DNA from: DATBJG01 sp963790545
Lineage (GTDB): Bacteria > Acidobacteriota > Vicinamibacteria > Vicinamibacterales > JAMQPK01
Assembly (NCBI GenBank): GCA_963790545.1
Contig: CAWBPA010000017.1
Span: 1 to 64,000 of the forward strand
DNA: 64,000 bases
Reading direction: 5' to 3'
Shown: positions 1-9,291 of the stretch, one piece after another
Numbering within the stretch: position 1 is the first letter of the stretch
How the letters are laid out: each line of letters starts with the position of its first letter
Notes under the pieces: generated by a model
The model's database searches: none
What the model was told of the DNA's origin: nothing
The model's input: only the letters and a program-made list of their open reading frames with translations
Position numbers and translations under genes: made by a program

Positions 1-13
1 GACTAAGGATCGG

Positions 14-587
14 ATGCGGCAGGTGACGAATCTGGCGACTGAAGTGGAATCGAGCGCCGACCTCGTGACGCGGGCCTGCCGGGGCGTCATGTGCCCCTTC
101 GAGGACCTGTATCGCCAGCATGTCGGCCGGGTTTACGGGCTTTGCCTGCGGATGACCGGGTAGCCCGAGTCGGCGGAGGACCTGACCCAGGACACTTTCG
201 TGAGTGCCTGGAGAAGCCTCCCCGGCTATGAGAGGGCAGGAGCAGCTTCGCAACCTGGCTGTACCGGATCGCAGTGAATGCGGTGCTTGCGAAAAGACGG
301 AGCCCGCAGGGCAGGAACGAAGTCAGCATGACGGACGAGGCTGGAGAGCAGATGGATTTCGAGGCGGAAAACACGATGGACGACGCGACACCGATCGACA
401 TCGAGCGGGCAATCGCGGCGCTGCCGCCGGGCGCGCGTGACATCGTCGGTGCTGCACGGAATCTACGGCTACAGCCACGAGGAAGCCGCGACGATGCTCG
501 GCGTCGCTGGTCGGCACCTGCAAGGCCCAGCTGCATCGCGCGCGTCACCTGATGCGCGGGCGCATGGCCTCGGAGAGCGCGACATGA
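14..587 (+). pseudogene. ECF sigma factor, broken
   Basis: A cytoplasmic extracytoplasmic-function sigma-70 factor that would direct RNA polymerase to a small regulon. The sigma-2 core reads FEDLYRQHVGRVYGLCLRMT followed by AEDLTQDTFVSAWRSLPGY, and WLYRIAVNAVLAKRR follows. Sigma-4 is recognisable as YGYSHEEAATMLGV and CKAQLHRARHLMRGR. The ATG at 14 is chosen because AAGGA lies just upstream and the N-terminal helix reads in frame. The gene has an in-frame TAG at 161-163 and frameshifts near 233, 445 and 508. Its TGA overlaps the ATG of the next gene, the usual layout for a sigma/anti-sigma pair. It could be a true pseudogene or a bad consensus. Confidence 0.8.
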
Positions 588-1171
588 ACACGATTCCATT
601 CGGGCCGCGAAACGAACCCCCGGATCCGCTGCTCGCAAAGGCTGCGGAGCTGCCGAAGGATGTTGCGCCGGCGCGGGACCTCTGGCCTTCGATCGCCGCG
701 CGCATCGCAGGCGAGCCGCAGCAGGCGCGCTCGCGCAGCTACGGCTGGCCGGCCGCACTCGTCGCGGGATTCCTGGTCGCTTCGGTTTCGGCCTTGCTGA
801 CCTGGGGCCGATGCGCGACACCGGTACCGTAGTGCCGCTGCCTGTCGCGGTCACGACGACGAGCGCTATCACCGCGATTCCCGTCAAGTTACGGGCCCAA
901 ACTCGGGACTGACGTCGAAGGAAATCGTCGCACGCGACGAGCTGCTGGCCCGGTTCCGGAAAAATTCGACGAGCTGAGGCCGGAAACTCGCGTGGCGATC
1001 CAGAAGAACCTCGCGATCATCCAGACGGCGGCGAACGAAATCGATGCGGCGCTTGCGAAGGACCCGGCGAGCGGGATGCTGAAGAGCCTCCTGGTTGGCG
1101 CCTATAAACAAGAATTGCAGTTGTATTCGACGGTCATCACCTCGAGTGATGGCCTCATGAGGAGAACTTGA
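584..1171 (+). pseudogene. membrane anti-sigma-like partner, frameshifted
   Basis: This reading frame starts at an ATG that overlaps the sigma factor stop (ATGA), so the two were probably translationally coupled. It has an acidic cytoplasmic N-terminus and one membrane segment around PAALVAGFLVASVSALLTWG. After a break near 815-830 a periplasmic helical region is readable, ending with NLAIIQTAANEIDAALAKDP and the stop at 1169. No zinc-finger cysteines are visible. The role as an anti-sigma factor or anti-sigma-associated membrane protein is inferred from position and topology. At least two frameshifts are needed to join the halves. Confidence 0.55.
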
Positions 1172-1172
1172 G

Positions 1173-2071
1173 ATGAGCATGCGGAACACTGTGCTGGCGG
1201 CCGCGATACTGGCTGCCGCTGCCACCCCGGCGGTGAGCGCCGAGACGATCACGAAGAAGGTGACCGTCGCGTCCAACGCCACAGTCGAAGTCTCGAACGT
1301 GCAGGGCAGCGTCGAGGTGATCGCTTGGGATCGCAATGAACTCCAGCTCGTCGCCGAGCTCGAGAGCAGCAAGGACGAGCTCGAATTCGAAGCGACCGAG
1401 CGCATGGTGCGCATCGAGGTCGACCGGCCCAGCGGCAAGTACCACAACGACGAGGACGACGCCTACCTGACGCTTCACGTCCCGAAAGGCGCGCGCCTCA
1501 TCGTCGACACGGTCAGCGCGGAAATCACCATCACCGGCGTTCGCGGTGACCAGAACCTGCAAACGGTGAGCGGCGAGGTCGGGACGCAGGCTTTCGATGC
1601 GCCCGTGACGGCCACCGCGGTTTCCGGCGAGATCACGATTACGGGCAATGGCGGGAAGGCCGTAGTCACGACCGAGAACGTAAGTGGCTCGAGCACAGTC
1701 ACTGGCATTCGCGGCAGCTACACGGGCGAAGTGGTCAGCGGAGAGATCCAGGCGTCGATTACGCAGGCCGAACGGATCGAAGTGAGTACCGTATCGGGGG
1801 TGAGATCGACGTCAGCGCGGAGTTGACGGCGACGGCGCAGGTCGAAATGGAGTCTGTCAGCGGGACGATCGCGTTGAAGATCAAGCCGCCGGTCAATGCC
1901 GACTTCGACATCGAGTCCTTCAGCGGCAGTATCGAGAACTGCTTCGGCCAGAAGCCGCGCGACACCAGCAAGTACACGCCGGGCAGCGAGCTCAACTTTA
2001 CCCAGGGCAAGGGCGGCGCGCGCGTGGAGCTCCAGACACTGTCGGGCGAAATAACCATTTGCGACCGCTGA
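1173..2071 (+). CDS. exported DUF4097-type beta-repeat protein (one frameshift)
   Basis: An exported protein with signal peptide MRNTVLAAAILAAAATPAVSA. It is followed by a repetitive beta-strand domain with recurrent V-S-G-E-I-T-I units (for example TVSAEITITGV, AVSGEITITGN and VVSGEIQAS), characteristic of the DUF4097 putative-adhesin family. The ATG lies 1 nt after the preceding stop, with GAGGAGAA as ribosome-binding site. The frame breaks at about 1800 in a run of five G residues and resumes as EIDVSAELTATAQVEMESVSG. One missing G explains the break, so the gene is probably intact in the organism. ECF sigma, membrane regulator and DUF4097 genes often sit together, which suggests an envelope-stress role by inference. 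Confidence 0.75.
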
Positions 2072-2108
2072 TATAGAATCCGGTGGTTCCCCGAGGGCCA
2101 CCGGATTC

Positions 2109-2797
2109 ATGCAGCGAAAGCGCCTCCTGTATCTTCTTTCCGCCGTCATCGCGCTCGTCGCGGTGGCGGCCATTGGCGTTCTGTGGATTGGCGCGCGCAC
2201 GCAACTGGCGCGCGGCGTGGTTGCCGGATGGATCAGCGAGGCGGCCGGCCTGCCGGCGACGGTCGAAAAGCTCCGCATCGGGTTCCTGCCGCAACCCTCG
2301 GTAGACATAGGCGGCATCGCGATTGCGCAGCCTCCGGGATTCAGCGGCAAGCCGTTGCTGGAGATCGGCCGGGCGCGCCTAACATTGCCCTGGCTCAGCG
2401 TATTCGGCATGACGCGACTCGAGGCGGTCGAGATCTCGGAGGCGACCGCGCGACTTGTAGCTCGTGCCGACGGCGAATCCAATTGGTCGAAGCCGTTCGC
2501 CGAGCCTGTGCCTGCCACGGGCACGCCGGAGGAGGCGAGTCCCTAGCTGGTACATCGGCTCTTTGGATCTTGAGCGTGGCCCGATCGATCTACCGCGACG
2601 AGTCCGCCAATTCCAGCTGGCAGCTTGCAGCCATCACGGTCGAGGCGAGTGACCTCGCACCGGAGCAGGATTTTCCGCTCGAGCTCCGGCTCGGCGGCAT
2701 TTTTGGGACCAACACGATCAACTATGCGGTGAAGGGAACCGGAAAGCTCGACTTCGAAGCAGGTCGCATCGATGGCAACTCGCTCGATTTTCGTGGT
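2109..2797 (+). pseudogene. AsmA-like envelope protein, 5' part only
   Basis: The N-terminal part of an AsmA-family protein. It has a membrane anchor (LLYLLSAVIALVAVAAIGVL), then the family pattern of a lipid-groove protein, with EAAGLPATVEKLRIGFLPQP and IGRARLTLPWLSVFGMTRLE. Frameshifts near 2545 and 2600 separate it from SSWQLAAITVEASDLAPEQD and LELRLGGIFGTNTINYAVKG. Members are usually well over 500 residues. Here the family sequence stops at about GNSLDFRG and continues in frame into a catalase tail. The join is either a real deletion or an assembly chimera. Confidence 0.65.
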
Positions 2798-3607
2798 GTT
2801 GCCGATCACTACACGCAAGCCGCGCTGTTTTGGAACAGTCAAACGGACGTCGAGAAGCAGCACATCATCAACGCCTTCCGTTTCGAGTTGTCACGAGTGC
2901 AGACGCCCGCGGTCCGCGAACGGATGGTATCCGGCTTGATGAACGTCAATGCTGAGCTCGCGAAGGCTGTCGCAGCGGGGCTCGGCCTGCGCGAGATGCC
3001 AACGCCGATGCCGAAGGCGTTAACGCGCGACGTCACACCGGAAGTCTCGGCCTCGTCCGCATTGTCCTTGTTCGCTCCGACCTGGCGATGGCAGCATCCG
3101 CACTCGACGAATCGCGATTTTGGTCGCGGATGGGTGCGATGGCGCGGGCTTGGTCGCGCTTGCCGATTGGTTGACCACGGAAGGCGCAGTGCCGCGATTC
3201 GTCTCCTCCACGCTCGGATTGGTAGAGCCGACGTCGGGTGACGCGATTGAGGTCGACGTCAGTCTGGAGGCAGCCCCGTCAGTCTTGGTACTTGACGCGG
3301 TGGTCCTGCCGAGCGGTGCCGATGCCGTTGGTCGTCTGCGGGAGGACGGACGAACACTCGAGTTCATCAAGGATCAGATCGCCCCACTGTAAACCGGTGC
3401 TGGCGCTCGGCGAGGGCGAACAACTGCTGGAGGCCTGCGGCATCGCCCCCTCGCTCCCGGACGGCCAGCCAGACCGCGGTGTCATCGTCGAGGACACAGC
3501 ATCGAAAAACCTGGCCGACACGTTTATCGCCGCAATCGCCAAGCACCGCCATTTCGCGCGGGAAAATGATCCGCCGGGCGAACAGCACGTGGTGTTCAGA
3601 CGCCTAA
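2798..3607 (+). pseudogene. katE: large-subunit (HPII-type) catalase, C-terminal fragment
   Basis: The fragment starts abruptly at DHYTQAALFWNSQT and continues VEKQHIINAFRFELSRVQTP, the helical segment after the haem domain of large catalases. It then enters the C-terminal flavodoxin/DJ-1-like domain unique to HPII-type enzymes (DGAGLVALADWLTTEGA, VLDAVVLPSGADAV, NLADTFIAAIAKHRHFARE). The haem-binding N-terminal two thirds, including catalytic His and Asn and the haem Tyr, are absent, so it cannot be an active catalase. Frameshifts occur near 3095 and 3385, and the stop is probably the TAA at 3605. The DUF892 gene that follows is a common catalase neighbour, so this end of the locus looks original. 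Confidence 0.8.
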
Positions 3608-3623
3608 ATAAGGAGACTTCACC

Positions 3624-4146
3624 ATGGCAGAAGAGGGAACGCTGCACGACGCATTCATCGATGAGCTCCGAGACACCTACGACGCCGAACGGCAGCTTAC
3701 CAAGGCGCTGCCGAAGCTGGCGAACGCGGCGAGCGCCCCGAAGCTCCGCGAGGCCTTCCAAGCGCATCTCAAGGAGACGGAGAGTCAGATCGCACGCCTG
3801 GAGGAGGTGTTCGAAGCGCTTGATGAAAAGAGCCGAGGGAAACACTGCGATGGCATCGCGGGCATCATCGAAGAAGGCAAGTCGATCATGGAAGAGGACT
3901 TCGACGAGAGCGACCATGGATGCCTGCCTGATTGCAGCAGGCCAGCGGGCTGAACACTACGAGATGGCGGTGTATGGGACGTTTGGTCGCTTGGGCGCGC
4001 GCCCTGGGTCACTACGGAAGCGGCAAACCTTCTGCAGCAAACGCTCGACGAAGAGAAAGCCGCCGACGAGACGTTGTCCGGTCGCGGAAGGTGGCATCAA
4101 CCAGGACGCGGCCGATGCCGCCCATTCAGATGAAAAAGAGAAATAA
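3624..4146 (+). CDS. DUF892 / YciE-YciF ferritin-like stress protein (frameshifted)
   Basis: A four-helix ferritin-like protein of the DUF892 family (YciF/YciE type), a cytoplasmic stress-associated protein of unsettled function. It opens with TLHDAFIDELRDTYDAERQL and LTKALPKLANAASAPKLREA, and carries HLKETESQIARLEEVFEALD. After a break near 3915 the text resumes with CLIAAGQRAEHYEMAVYGT. A second shift near 4020 precedes QTLDEEKAADETLS and the C-terminus INQDAADAAHSDEKEK. The start has a perfect AAGGAG 9 nt upstream. Length after repair is about 173 residues, normal for the family. Confidence 0.8.
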
Positions 4147-4215
4147 ATGGCGACGGCCGGCGTCGGCGCAAAGAAAACTACGGCGTCGAAAGCGAAATCC
4201 GGCGCTCGCCGTTAG
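4147..4215 (+). CDS. very small Lys/Ala-rich reading frame
   Basis: A 22-codon frame starts with the ATG directly abutting the TAA of the DUF892 gene and encodes a basic peptide ending KAKSGARR. DUF892 proteins often carry a Lys/Ala/Thr-rich C-terminal tail, so this may be the tail of the preceding protein separated by an indel, rather than a gene of its own. No independent ribosome-binding site is visible. Confidence 0.25.
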   Translation: MATAGVGAKKTTASKAKSGARR

Positions 4216-4334
4216 GCCGCTGTTCGTCCGAGCGTGCCATGGTGTCTGGACGGCGCCCGACGGACATACCGAACGGGACCCTATCGTGATTTCGCCCATG
4301 TGGCTGACGTCGAAGATGGCAACGGCTCGCGGGT

Positions 4335-4759
4335 TCAGAATCGATGGCTTCGCGCACATCCATCGAAACCCAGGCAGTCCTCCACGCGTCTTCGCTGGAT
4401 TGGCGTCAGTTCCTCGGAGACTGAAATAACGATAATCAGCGTGCTCCGGGCTGAGCGTGACGAGGGCCTCGTCGGGAAGCTCACAGCGAAAAATGGCGAC
4501 ATGGGCATCGATTGCAGAAGCGAAGGTAGATTCCGCTCAGATACAGCACGTTGACGGAACACCCCAGCTCCTCACGCTATTCCCGATGAGCGTCTCGTGC
4601 AGGGTTTCGCCTGGATCTACCGCACCACCAGGTAAGCCCCAGGCCCGATCACCGTATGTGGCTTGAACCAGCAGCACCCGATTCCGGCTCGTCTGTGATG
4701 ACTGCGTGCGCACTCAATCGGTACCGGTCCTCAATTTTGATCTGCTTCGAGGCCTCCAT
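4335..4759 (-). pseudogene. Nudix hydrolase, frameshifted
   Basis: On the minus strand a Nudix (MutT-like) hydrolase can be reconstructed. It starts MEASKQIKIEDRYRLSAHAV, then RVLLVQATYGDRAWGLPGGA. The Nudix box begins GGAVDPGETLHETL, breaks near 4590, and resumes REELGCSVNVLYLSGIY. Further shifts are needed before CELPDEALVTLSPEHADY and the C-terminal EELTPIQRRRVEDCLGF. Nudix enzymes cleave nucleoside diphosphates linked to other groups; the substrate cannot be told. It is convergent with the DUF892 gene. At least three indels are needed, so this is decayed or badly sequenced. Confidence 0.65.
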
Positions 4760-4862
4760 TCTTTCGCCCACTAGAACCTACTTATTTCGTACCCTTTCTT
4801 ATCGGGACGTGCCCCGACCACCATTTCCATGCGGACTTCGTCAAACGCTGCAAAGGACTGTC

Positions 4863-5764
4863 ATGAGCCGACTTCTTTTTCGCACTGGCCAGCGTGTTCC
4901 TGTTTGCAGTTCGGCGGAAACCAGCGTGCCGAGGTCATCGATGCGCTCTCCACGGCGCTGGCCGACCGGTATCTCTACGAAGACGTCGGAAACGGCTGGC
5001 GGCGGACCTGCGCGCCCGGCTGGCGCGTGGCGAATTCGATTCGCTGAGCGAACCCGAAGCGTTTGCGGCCGCGGTCACCGACGTGCTTCAGCGCGAGACG
5101 CGCGATCGCCATCTGTGGATCTGGTATCGCCAAGGCGCGGTGGCACCCGTCCAGTTTTCCAGTGTCGAAGGTCCCATGATAGCCCGGGCCCAAATGCTCC
5201 CGGGCAAGATCGGCTATCTCGACATCCGGCACTTTGTCGGAATGACGCCGGAACTCGATGCGGCAATGGCGGCCGTGAAAGACTCGGCTGCCCTCCTGAT
5301 CGATCTTCGCCTGTGCGTCGGGGGCAACGTCGAGATCGTCCAGCACCTGGCGATGTACTTCTTTGCGAAACGGACACACATCCTCGGCCAGGTCACACGC
5401 GCCTCGTCCAAGCCCATCGAGCGCTGGACGCTGGACGAGGTCCCCGGTCAGCGTGTTCCCGACATTCCCGTGTACATCCTGACGAGCCGGCGCACGTTCT
5501 CCGCGGCCGAGGCATTCACCGTCGCCCTGCGCGGTCCCGGCCGAGCCACGGTCGTTGGAGAGAAAACCGGCGGCGGCGGTCACTTCGTGATGGGCTTTCC
5601 TCTGCTTCCGGCCGGTTTCCAGATGCTGTTCTCGGTCGGTCGCTCGGCACGATCCTCGCACCGGCAAGACCTGGGAAGTGGAAGGCATCACGCCGGATCT
5701 CGAGGTGAATCCAGAACAGGCACTTCAAGCGGCCATCGGACACTTCCGAGGATGGCGACGATAA
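4863..5764 (+). CDS. exported S41 (tail-specific/IRBP-like) peptidase, frameshifted
   Basis: A serine protease of family S41, probably periplasmic. A signal peptide can be restored as MSRLLF-ALASVFLFAV by removing one base near 4880. The N-terminal helical domain typical of IRBP-like members is readable as EVIDALSTALADRYLYEDVG. The core contains KIGYLDIRHFVGMTPELDAA and ALLIDLRLCVGGNVEIVQHL. The nucleophile region is SRRTFSAAEAFTVALRG, followed by GRATVVGEKTGGGGHFV. The C-terminal WEVEGITPDLEVNPEQALQA is in another frame after a break near 5650. About 300 residues after repair. A shrunken second copy of parts of this gene lies at 10471-10610. Confidence 0.75.
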
Positions 5765-6194
5765 GGTGCGTTAGGCAGCCAATCCAGCGTGGAAACAAAA
5801 TGGACCGTTCGCGCCCTCCTAGCAACCAGCTATGTTGTTCTACTCATTCACATTACCCACCGACGTCTGATCCGTTGCCACGATAGAGCTACGGCTGACG
5901 CTAGCGCCGTTCGTTTGGCGATCGAAGAACCGCACCTTCCCCTGCTGACGGACTCAGGTGCATGTATCGCTGCTTCGAACCCGTGTCGCAAGCTGTGCGG
6001 CTCGTAGGTTGAGATTCAGGATCACGATCACGGAATTGAGTGTTCTATCGTGAGCCGCTGGCGACGGCCGATCCTAAGCTATGGCACCTTCCCGCAATTC
6101 CACAGTGGGTTACGAACGACGATCAGCAATTTGCGCGGGCACCGCATTTGCTAACTGGAGACCCAGACACCAAGAACCTTCAGGAGGATGTCGC
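5765..6194. other. intergenic, no gene seen
   Basis: About 430 bases between the S41 peptidase and the DUF5818 protein. Short frames exist, including one that reads METKWTVRALLATSYVV at 5789, but none has a ribosome-binding site or a recognisable domain. The 3' end supplies the AGGAGG for the next gene. Confidence 0.4.
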
Positions 6195-6899
6195 GTGAGG
6201 GCAAAGAAACCGCCGCGAACGATTCGACCGGAGCATTCTGCGGGCGCGAGGAAACCGATGCCCGTACCGTCACGGATAAACCGGCGGGCACTCCTGTTCG
6301 TGGGGATTTGTGTCATAGGCGTCGCAGCACTGATCGCGACACGCCAGGCTCACCGGACGGATGTCGCGAGAGTAAACACCCGGACGGAAGCAACCGCGCC
6401 GCCGGAAAACGCGGCGATGGCCACGCAACTCGAAACGACGAAGGCCGTCGTGTCAACGGCGCCCGAGAGGGCTGCGGCGGCCAAGACCCCTACCACGAAC
6501 GCATCGCCGGTGAAGGCACCCGCGGTCGAACCGGTGGAGGCCGTGGCGGTGGAATCTAGCCCCAAGGCACCGGTCCCGGAACTGACACCGAAGGCTTCGG
6601 CAGAGGAGTCGACGCAGAGGACGGCAGAGCTGGAATCTTCGACGACAGACGATGTCCAGAATGTGGCACCCGTAACGATCACGGGGTGTCTCGAGCTTGA
6701 TGACGCGACATTCTGGCTGAAGGAGACCGCCGGCGGGAATGTTCCGAAGTCGCGCAGCTGGAAGTCCGGTTTTCTCAGGAGGCGCCCGTCATCGATCCAG
6801 CTCGTGGACGGGACCCATACGCTGAACCTGAAGACTTATGTCGGGCAGCGCATCGAGGCGACCGGCATGCTCCTTAACCGCGAGATGCGGGCGCGCTGA
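6195..6899 (+). CDS. membrane-anchored protein with C-terminal DUF5818-like domain
   Basis: The GTG at 6195 is chosen because AGGAGG ends 7 nt upstream; the in-frame ATG at 6081 has no such site. The protein has a basic N-terminus, one membrane segment (LLFVGICVIGVAALIATR), a long low-complexity linker rich in Ala, Pro, Thr and Glu (about residues 60-155), and a C-terminal small beta domain. That domain reads ITGCLELDDATFWLKE, then RSWKSGFLRRR and HTLNLKTYVGQRIEATGML, matching the DUF5818 type of Acidobacteria. The TGA at 6897 falls where family members continue with a Ser. The same frame stays open to 6929 (LQPVAASCN), so the stop may be a point mutation or error. Confidence 0.6.
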   Translation: MRAKKPPRTIRPEHSAGARKPMPVPSRINRRALLFVGICVIGVAALIATRQAHRTDVARVNTRTEATAPPENAAMATQLETTKAVVSTAPERAAAAKTPTTNASPVKAPAVEPVEAVAVESSPKAPVPELTPKASAEESTQRTAELESSTTDDVQNVAPVTITGCLELDDATFWLKETAGGNVPKSRSWKSGFLRRRPSSIQLVDGTHTLNLKTYVGQRIEATGMLLNREMRAR

Positions 6900-6994
6900 C
6901 TGCAGCCGGTTGCGGCCTCGTGCAACTGACGCGAACTCCAGGTAGTTTTGACGGGTAGCCGATTGGTGGTTAGGTGGCAAGTGCGACGAGATGA

Positions 6995-8197
6995 CTACGA
7001 AGCGGCCGTTCCCGATAGGGCAGCTTCCCACGAGGCGCCGGCGGCGAGCAACTTCCTGTACTTCATCAACGCGCGCGGTTGATTCACGGCGAGACACGCC
7101 ACCACGCGATCGCCACGCCGGTAGAGCGCCGTCAGCCGTCGGTCAGCGAGCGACCCGTCGACGATCGCCATCTCGTCGTGCGGCCGTGCCCGACCGATGA
7201 ACTGAATTTTACGGTCGTACTGGTCCGACCAGAAGTACGGCACGGACGAGAAACTCGTGCACGCCTCAGGGCCGGCGAGCGCGTTCTCCGCGGCGTGCAC
7301 TGCCTGCTCAACCGCATTGGTCCAGTGCTCGATTCGCGGTGAATCGCCGTGCCACTGGTTTGCGATTCGGGCTACGTCGCCGGCTGCATACACATCTGGT
7401 GCGGCTTCACCGGAGCCGTTGCAGACGATACCGTTGTCGAGCGTGAGGCCGCTGCCGGCAAGCCATTCGGTGTTTGGAGTGACGCCGACGCCGACCACCA
7501 CCACATCGGCCTCGATCCGTGAGCCGTCGGAGAGCGCAACCCCCGCGACACGCGACTCGCCGAAGACGTCGGTCACGCCAACCCCGGTGCGAAGGTCCAC
7601 GCCGTGGTCCCGATGCATGGCCGCGACCATGTCGCCGAACGTCCGCCCAAAGATTGGGGAAAACGGGACGGGAAGCGACTCGATCACGGTGACGGACAGG
7701 CCGCGAGCGCGGCAGGAGGCGGCGACCTCGAGGCCGATGAACCCTGCGCCCACGATCGCGACACGGGGCGCGTCTATCAGTGCCCGCCGCAGCACGATCG
7801 CGTCGTCCAGACCGCGTAAGGCGAGCAGGCCTGTTCGTGGCCGAATGGCCGAGAGCGTCCGGACGCGCGCACCTGTCGCGATGATCAGACGGTCGTAGTC
7901 GGCGAACGTGCCATCGGCAAGCGTGACGCGTCTGGCGCGGACGTCGAGTGACATCGCACGCACGCCAAGCCGCATGTCGAGCGCGAGCGCGTCGTACCCG
8001 TCCTTCCTACGGAAAAAGGTCTGCTCCGGCTCCCAGGCGCCTTGGAGCACCTGTTTCGAGAGCGGCGGTCGGTCGTAGGGGCGATGTGGCTCGTCGCCAA
8101 TCAGCGTGAGCTCACCATCGAAGCCTCGGTCGCGCAGCGTTTCGGCCGCACGCAGGCCCGCGAGCGAGGCGCCCACGATGACGATGCGGCGCAGCAT
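6995..8197 (-). CDS. FAD-dependent ferredoxin reductase
   Basis: A cytoplasmic pyridine-nucleotide-disulfide-type oxidoreductase of the BphA4/rubredoxin-reductase class, which moves electrons from NAD(P)H through FAD to a ferredoxin. The FAD Rossmann motif IVIVGASLAGLRAAETLRD lies at residues 5-23 and the family motif RPYDRPPLSKQVLQG follows. The NAD(P)H Rossmann motif is VAIVGAGFIGLEVA near residue 145. The second FAD motif DVYAAGDVARI lies near 270. The C-terminal dimerisation domain is present. Length is 400, normal. It lies 9 nt downstream of the ferredoxin gene and must be its partner. Together they resemble the supply chain of a cytochrome P450 or Rieske oxygenase, but no oxygenase is in the window. 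Confidence 0.9.
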   Translation of the reverse strand: MLRRIVIVGASLAGLRAAETLRDRGFDGELTLIGDEPHRPYDRPPLSKQVLQGAWEPEQTFFRRKDGYDALALDMRLGVRAMSLDVRARRVTLADGTFADYDRLIIATGARVRTLSAIRPRTGLLALRGLDDAIVLRRALIDAPRVAIVGAGFIGLEVAASCRARGLSVTVIESLPVPFSPIFGRTFGDMVAAMHRDHGVDLRTGVGVTDVFGESRVAGVALSDGSRIEADVVVVGVGVTPNTEWLAGSGLTLDNGIVCNGSGEAAPDVYAAGDVARIANQWHGDSPRIEHWTNAVEQAVHAAENALAGPEACTSFSSVPYFWSDQYDRKIQFIGRARPHDEMAIVDGSLADRRLTALYRRGDRVVACLAVNQPRALMKYRKLLAAGASWEAALSGTAAS

Positions 8198-8206
8198 GGG
8201 AGCAGG

Positions 8207-8398
8207 TCACTCTTCGACTGAAATCGCTCCGGTTGGACACTCCCGCACCGCCGCGCTCACCTTTTTGCGCAGATCCTCCGGTGGCGTTTCGTTCACCACG
8301 TGCAGTGCACCGTCGTCACCCATCTGGAACACCTCAGGCGCTGTGTCCACGCAGAGCCCGTGGAGGTTGCATACGCTCAAATCTACAACGACTTTCAT
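8207..8398 (-). CDS. small ferredoxin with atypical CxxHxxC motif
   Basis: A 63-residue ferredoxin starting at the ATG with GAGGGGG upstream; a longer in-frame start at 8431 lacks a site. The cluster ligands read CNLHGLC near the N-terminus and CPTGAI near the C-terminus. That gives three cysteines with a His in place of the usual second Cys of the CxxCxxC pattern. Such CxxHxxC...CP ferredoxins are known partners of cytochromes P450 and carry a 3Fe-4S or unusual 4Fe-4S cluster. It is the first gene of a two-gene operon with the reductase. Confidence 0.85.
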   Translation of the reverse strand: MKVVVDLSVCNLHGLCVDTAPEVFQMGDDGALHVVNETPPEDLRKKVSAAVRECPTGAISVEE

Positions 8399-8537
8399 GT
8401 CGTCCCCCTCTGGTTTCGACGCGCTGCTCATTCGGGAGCCGCTGCCGTACGCCTACCCTACCACGAGGGTTCGGAAAGTGGGCGACGGCGAGTCCATTCG
8501 ATGGATCCGTTACACTTGCACGAGGAAGGGATCAGCG

Positions 8538-9209
8538 GTGCCTCGACGCAAATACTTGGTGCGCGCGGTACTGCTCGGCGGGGCCACTCTAGCTGTCGCG
8601 GGTGCGATACTCCTGTGGTATGCCGCGTCCGACGATCTCCCACAGTCGGGGTCGACTGCGCTTCTCGAGTCGATCATGCCCGCTTATGACGTGCAGGAGG
8701 TTCACTCGACGCATGTCGATGCACAGCCGGCGAATGTGTATGCGGCCGTTCTTTCAGTGACGCCGGGCGAGACTGCGCTTGCGCGTTCATTCCTCTGGGT
8801 GCGGACGCTTCCGGCGCGAGTGGGCGGCGGCGGGCGCATCGATGACGCCGTGTGGAACCGACCGTTCCTGTCCATGCCAAGCACGGCGATTCTCGGTCGC
8901 GTGCCTGACAGGGAGATCGTCGTCGGCCTGATCGGAAAATTCTGGAAGCTGCGTGATGGAGAGCGCGTCGCGGTGCAGAGTCGTGAGCAGTTCATGGCCT
9001 TCAACCGCTCTGGCTTCGCCGTCTCAACGCTCAGCTTTCACGTCGACCCAGAGGGCAGCGGGTCGCGGGTGACGACCATCACGCGTGTGCGGACGACCGA
9101 TCCGGACTCGCGCCGCGCGTTCCTCAGGTACTGGCGAGTCATCGCCACTGGCAGCGGCGTGCTACGACGTACGTGGTTGCGTGCGGTGAAGGCGCGAGCA
9201 GAGCGCTAG
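8538..9209 (+). CDS. membrane-anchored SRPBCC-like protein
   Basis: The GTG start has GAGGAAGGG just upstream. Residues about 6-28 form one membrane segment (VLLGGATLAVAGAILLWYAA). The rest resembles a helix-grip (SRPBCC/polyketide-cyclase) fold: VHSTHVDAQPANVYAAVLSV at the first strand and helix, then IVVGLIGKFWKL, and SFHVDPEGSGSRVTTITRVR, ending with a long C-terminal helix. It is divergent from the ferredoxin/reductase operon. The ligand is unknown; the fold call rests on pattern only. Confidence 0.6.
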   Translation: MPRRKYLVRAVLLGGATLAVAGAILLWYAASDDLPQSGSTALLESIMPAYDVQEVHSTHVDAQPANVYAAVLSVTPGETALARSFLWVRTLPARVGGGGRIDDAVWNRPFLSMPSTAILGRVPDREIVVGLIGKFWKLRDGERVAVQSREQFMAFNRSGFAVSTLSFHVDPEGSGSRVTTITRVRTTDPDSRRAFLRYWRVIATGSGVLRRTWLRAVKARAER

Positions 9210-9291
9210 ACATCTGTCCAGAACCGTCGATAAGCCTCGTCGCGTTCGCTCGATATCCCCAGCTAAGACGATAACCCGTGCCCCCCAGCGG

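Noticed and set aside
5789..6007. 72-codon frame with a hydrophobic start
   Set aside because: No ribosome-binding site, no family likeness, and stops in a region of no coding character.
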